Assembly (NCBI GenBank): GCA_031259095.1 | Contig: JAIRLW010000051.1 | Span: forward strand, 1 to 14,892 | Reading direction: 5' to 3' | Source: Planctomycetaceae bacterium | GTDB taxonomy: Bacteria; Planctomycetota; Planctomycetia; Pirellulales; Thermoguttaceae | DNA length: 14,892 bases | Shown here: in pieces, positions 14,744 to 14,892 of the stretch | Position numbering within the stretch: position 1 is the stretch's first letter | Layout of the letters: each line of letters opens with the position of its first letter | Notes under the pieces: generated by a model | Database searches by the model: none | What the model was told of the DNA's origin: nothing | The model's input: only the letters and a program-made list of their open reading frames with translations | Translations under genes and position numbers: made by a program

Positions 14744-14892
14744 AATGTAATCTATCAGCGGAATCGTTGTCCCTCCCTCTTTTCCTCATATTCTGCGTCA
14801 TTTTGCGTATTCTGCGTTAAATTTCAGTGTTCCATTTAAACGCAGAATACGCCGAATATCGCAAAACACGCCGAATATGAAGGAAAAACTAC
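14744..14892. repeat. Palindromic element with a 21-bp border and TATTCTGCG units (cut by window end)
   Basis: The left border (14744-14764) matches the 21-bp end of the element at 4114-4411. Inside, the left arm at about 14780-14823 (TTTTCCTCATATTCTGCGTC onwards) faces the right arm at 14834-14887. The arms are built from TATTCTGCG or its variants in tandem. The right arm has one more 9-bp unit than the left, as expected from slippage or unequal exchange. The matching right border should lie just beyond the window. No coding sequence is seen. Confidence 0.65.

Overview
The window looks like chromosomal DNA of a Gram-negative bacterium with an outer membrane, most plausibly a planctomycete-type lineage. 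This is inference: the grounds are a very large secretin with many ring-building repeats, an exported protein built from small beta-barrel repeats plus an NPCBM-like domain, a lone GspI-like pseudopilin, and a 1437-residue cytosolic protein of no recognisable family. Base composition is moderate in genes and very AT-rich between them. No phage, plasmid, rRNA or tRNA gene was seen.

Layout, left to right. Positions 1-240 hold the 3' end of a membrane-protein gene on the + strand. An AT-rich gap follows, containing a 267-bp element with inverted ends, flanked by TA (IS630/Tc1-type MITE candidate). Next is folP (dihydropteroate synthase, + strand, from 752), which lacks its usual C-terminal helix. 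Convergent to it are two minus-strand genes: a TTG-started pseudopilin (1721-2170) and, upstream of that, an exported beta-barrel/NPCBM protein (2304-3920). A 490-bp gap packed with palindromic repeats follows. Then come two more minus-strand genes, the 1437-aa protein (4410-8723) and an AAA-type ATPase with a P-loop (8987-10222). After a 320-380-bp divergent intergenic region the secretin gene (gspD-like, + strand) runs to 14636. The window ends inside another palindromic element.

The secretin and the pseudopilin are both type II secretion/type IV pilus-class parts, so this organism has such a machine, but they sit in separate transcription units and the rest of the machine is not here. The other genes have no evident common pathway with them.

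The most unusual content is between the genes. Nearly every gap carries long imperfect palindromes whose arms are built from short tandem units of 8-10 bp (for example GGGACTAAA, TTTTAGTCGA, AGGTAATA, TATTCTGCG). Two kinds of shared border recur. One is an approximately 20-bp motif close to ACGAATTTTTAGAGTTCCCT, seen nine times. The other is a 21-bp motif containing TGATA-ATTAC, seen four times, once overlapping the stop codon of the 1437-aa gene. Unrelated palindromic cores between shared ends suggest a family of small, possibly mobile or slippage-diversified elements. This is the best candidate here for something not previously described.
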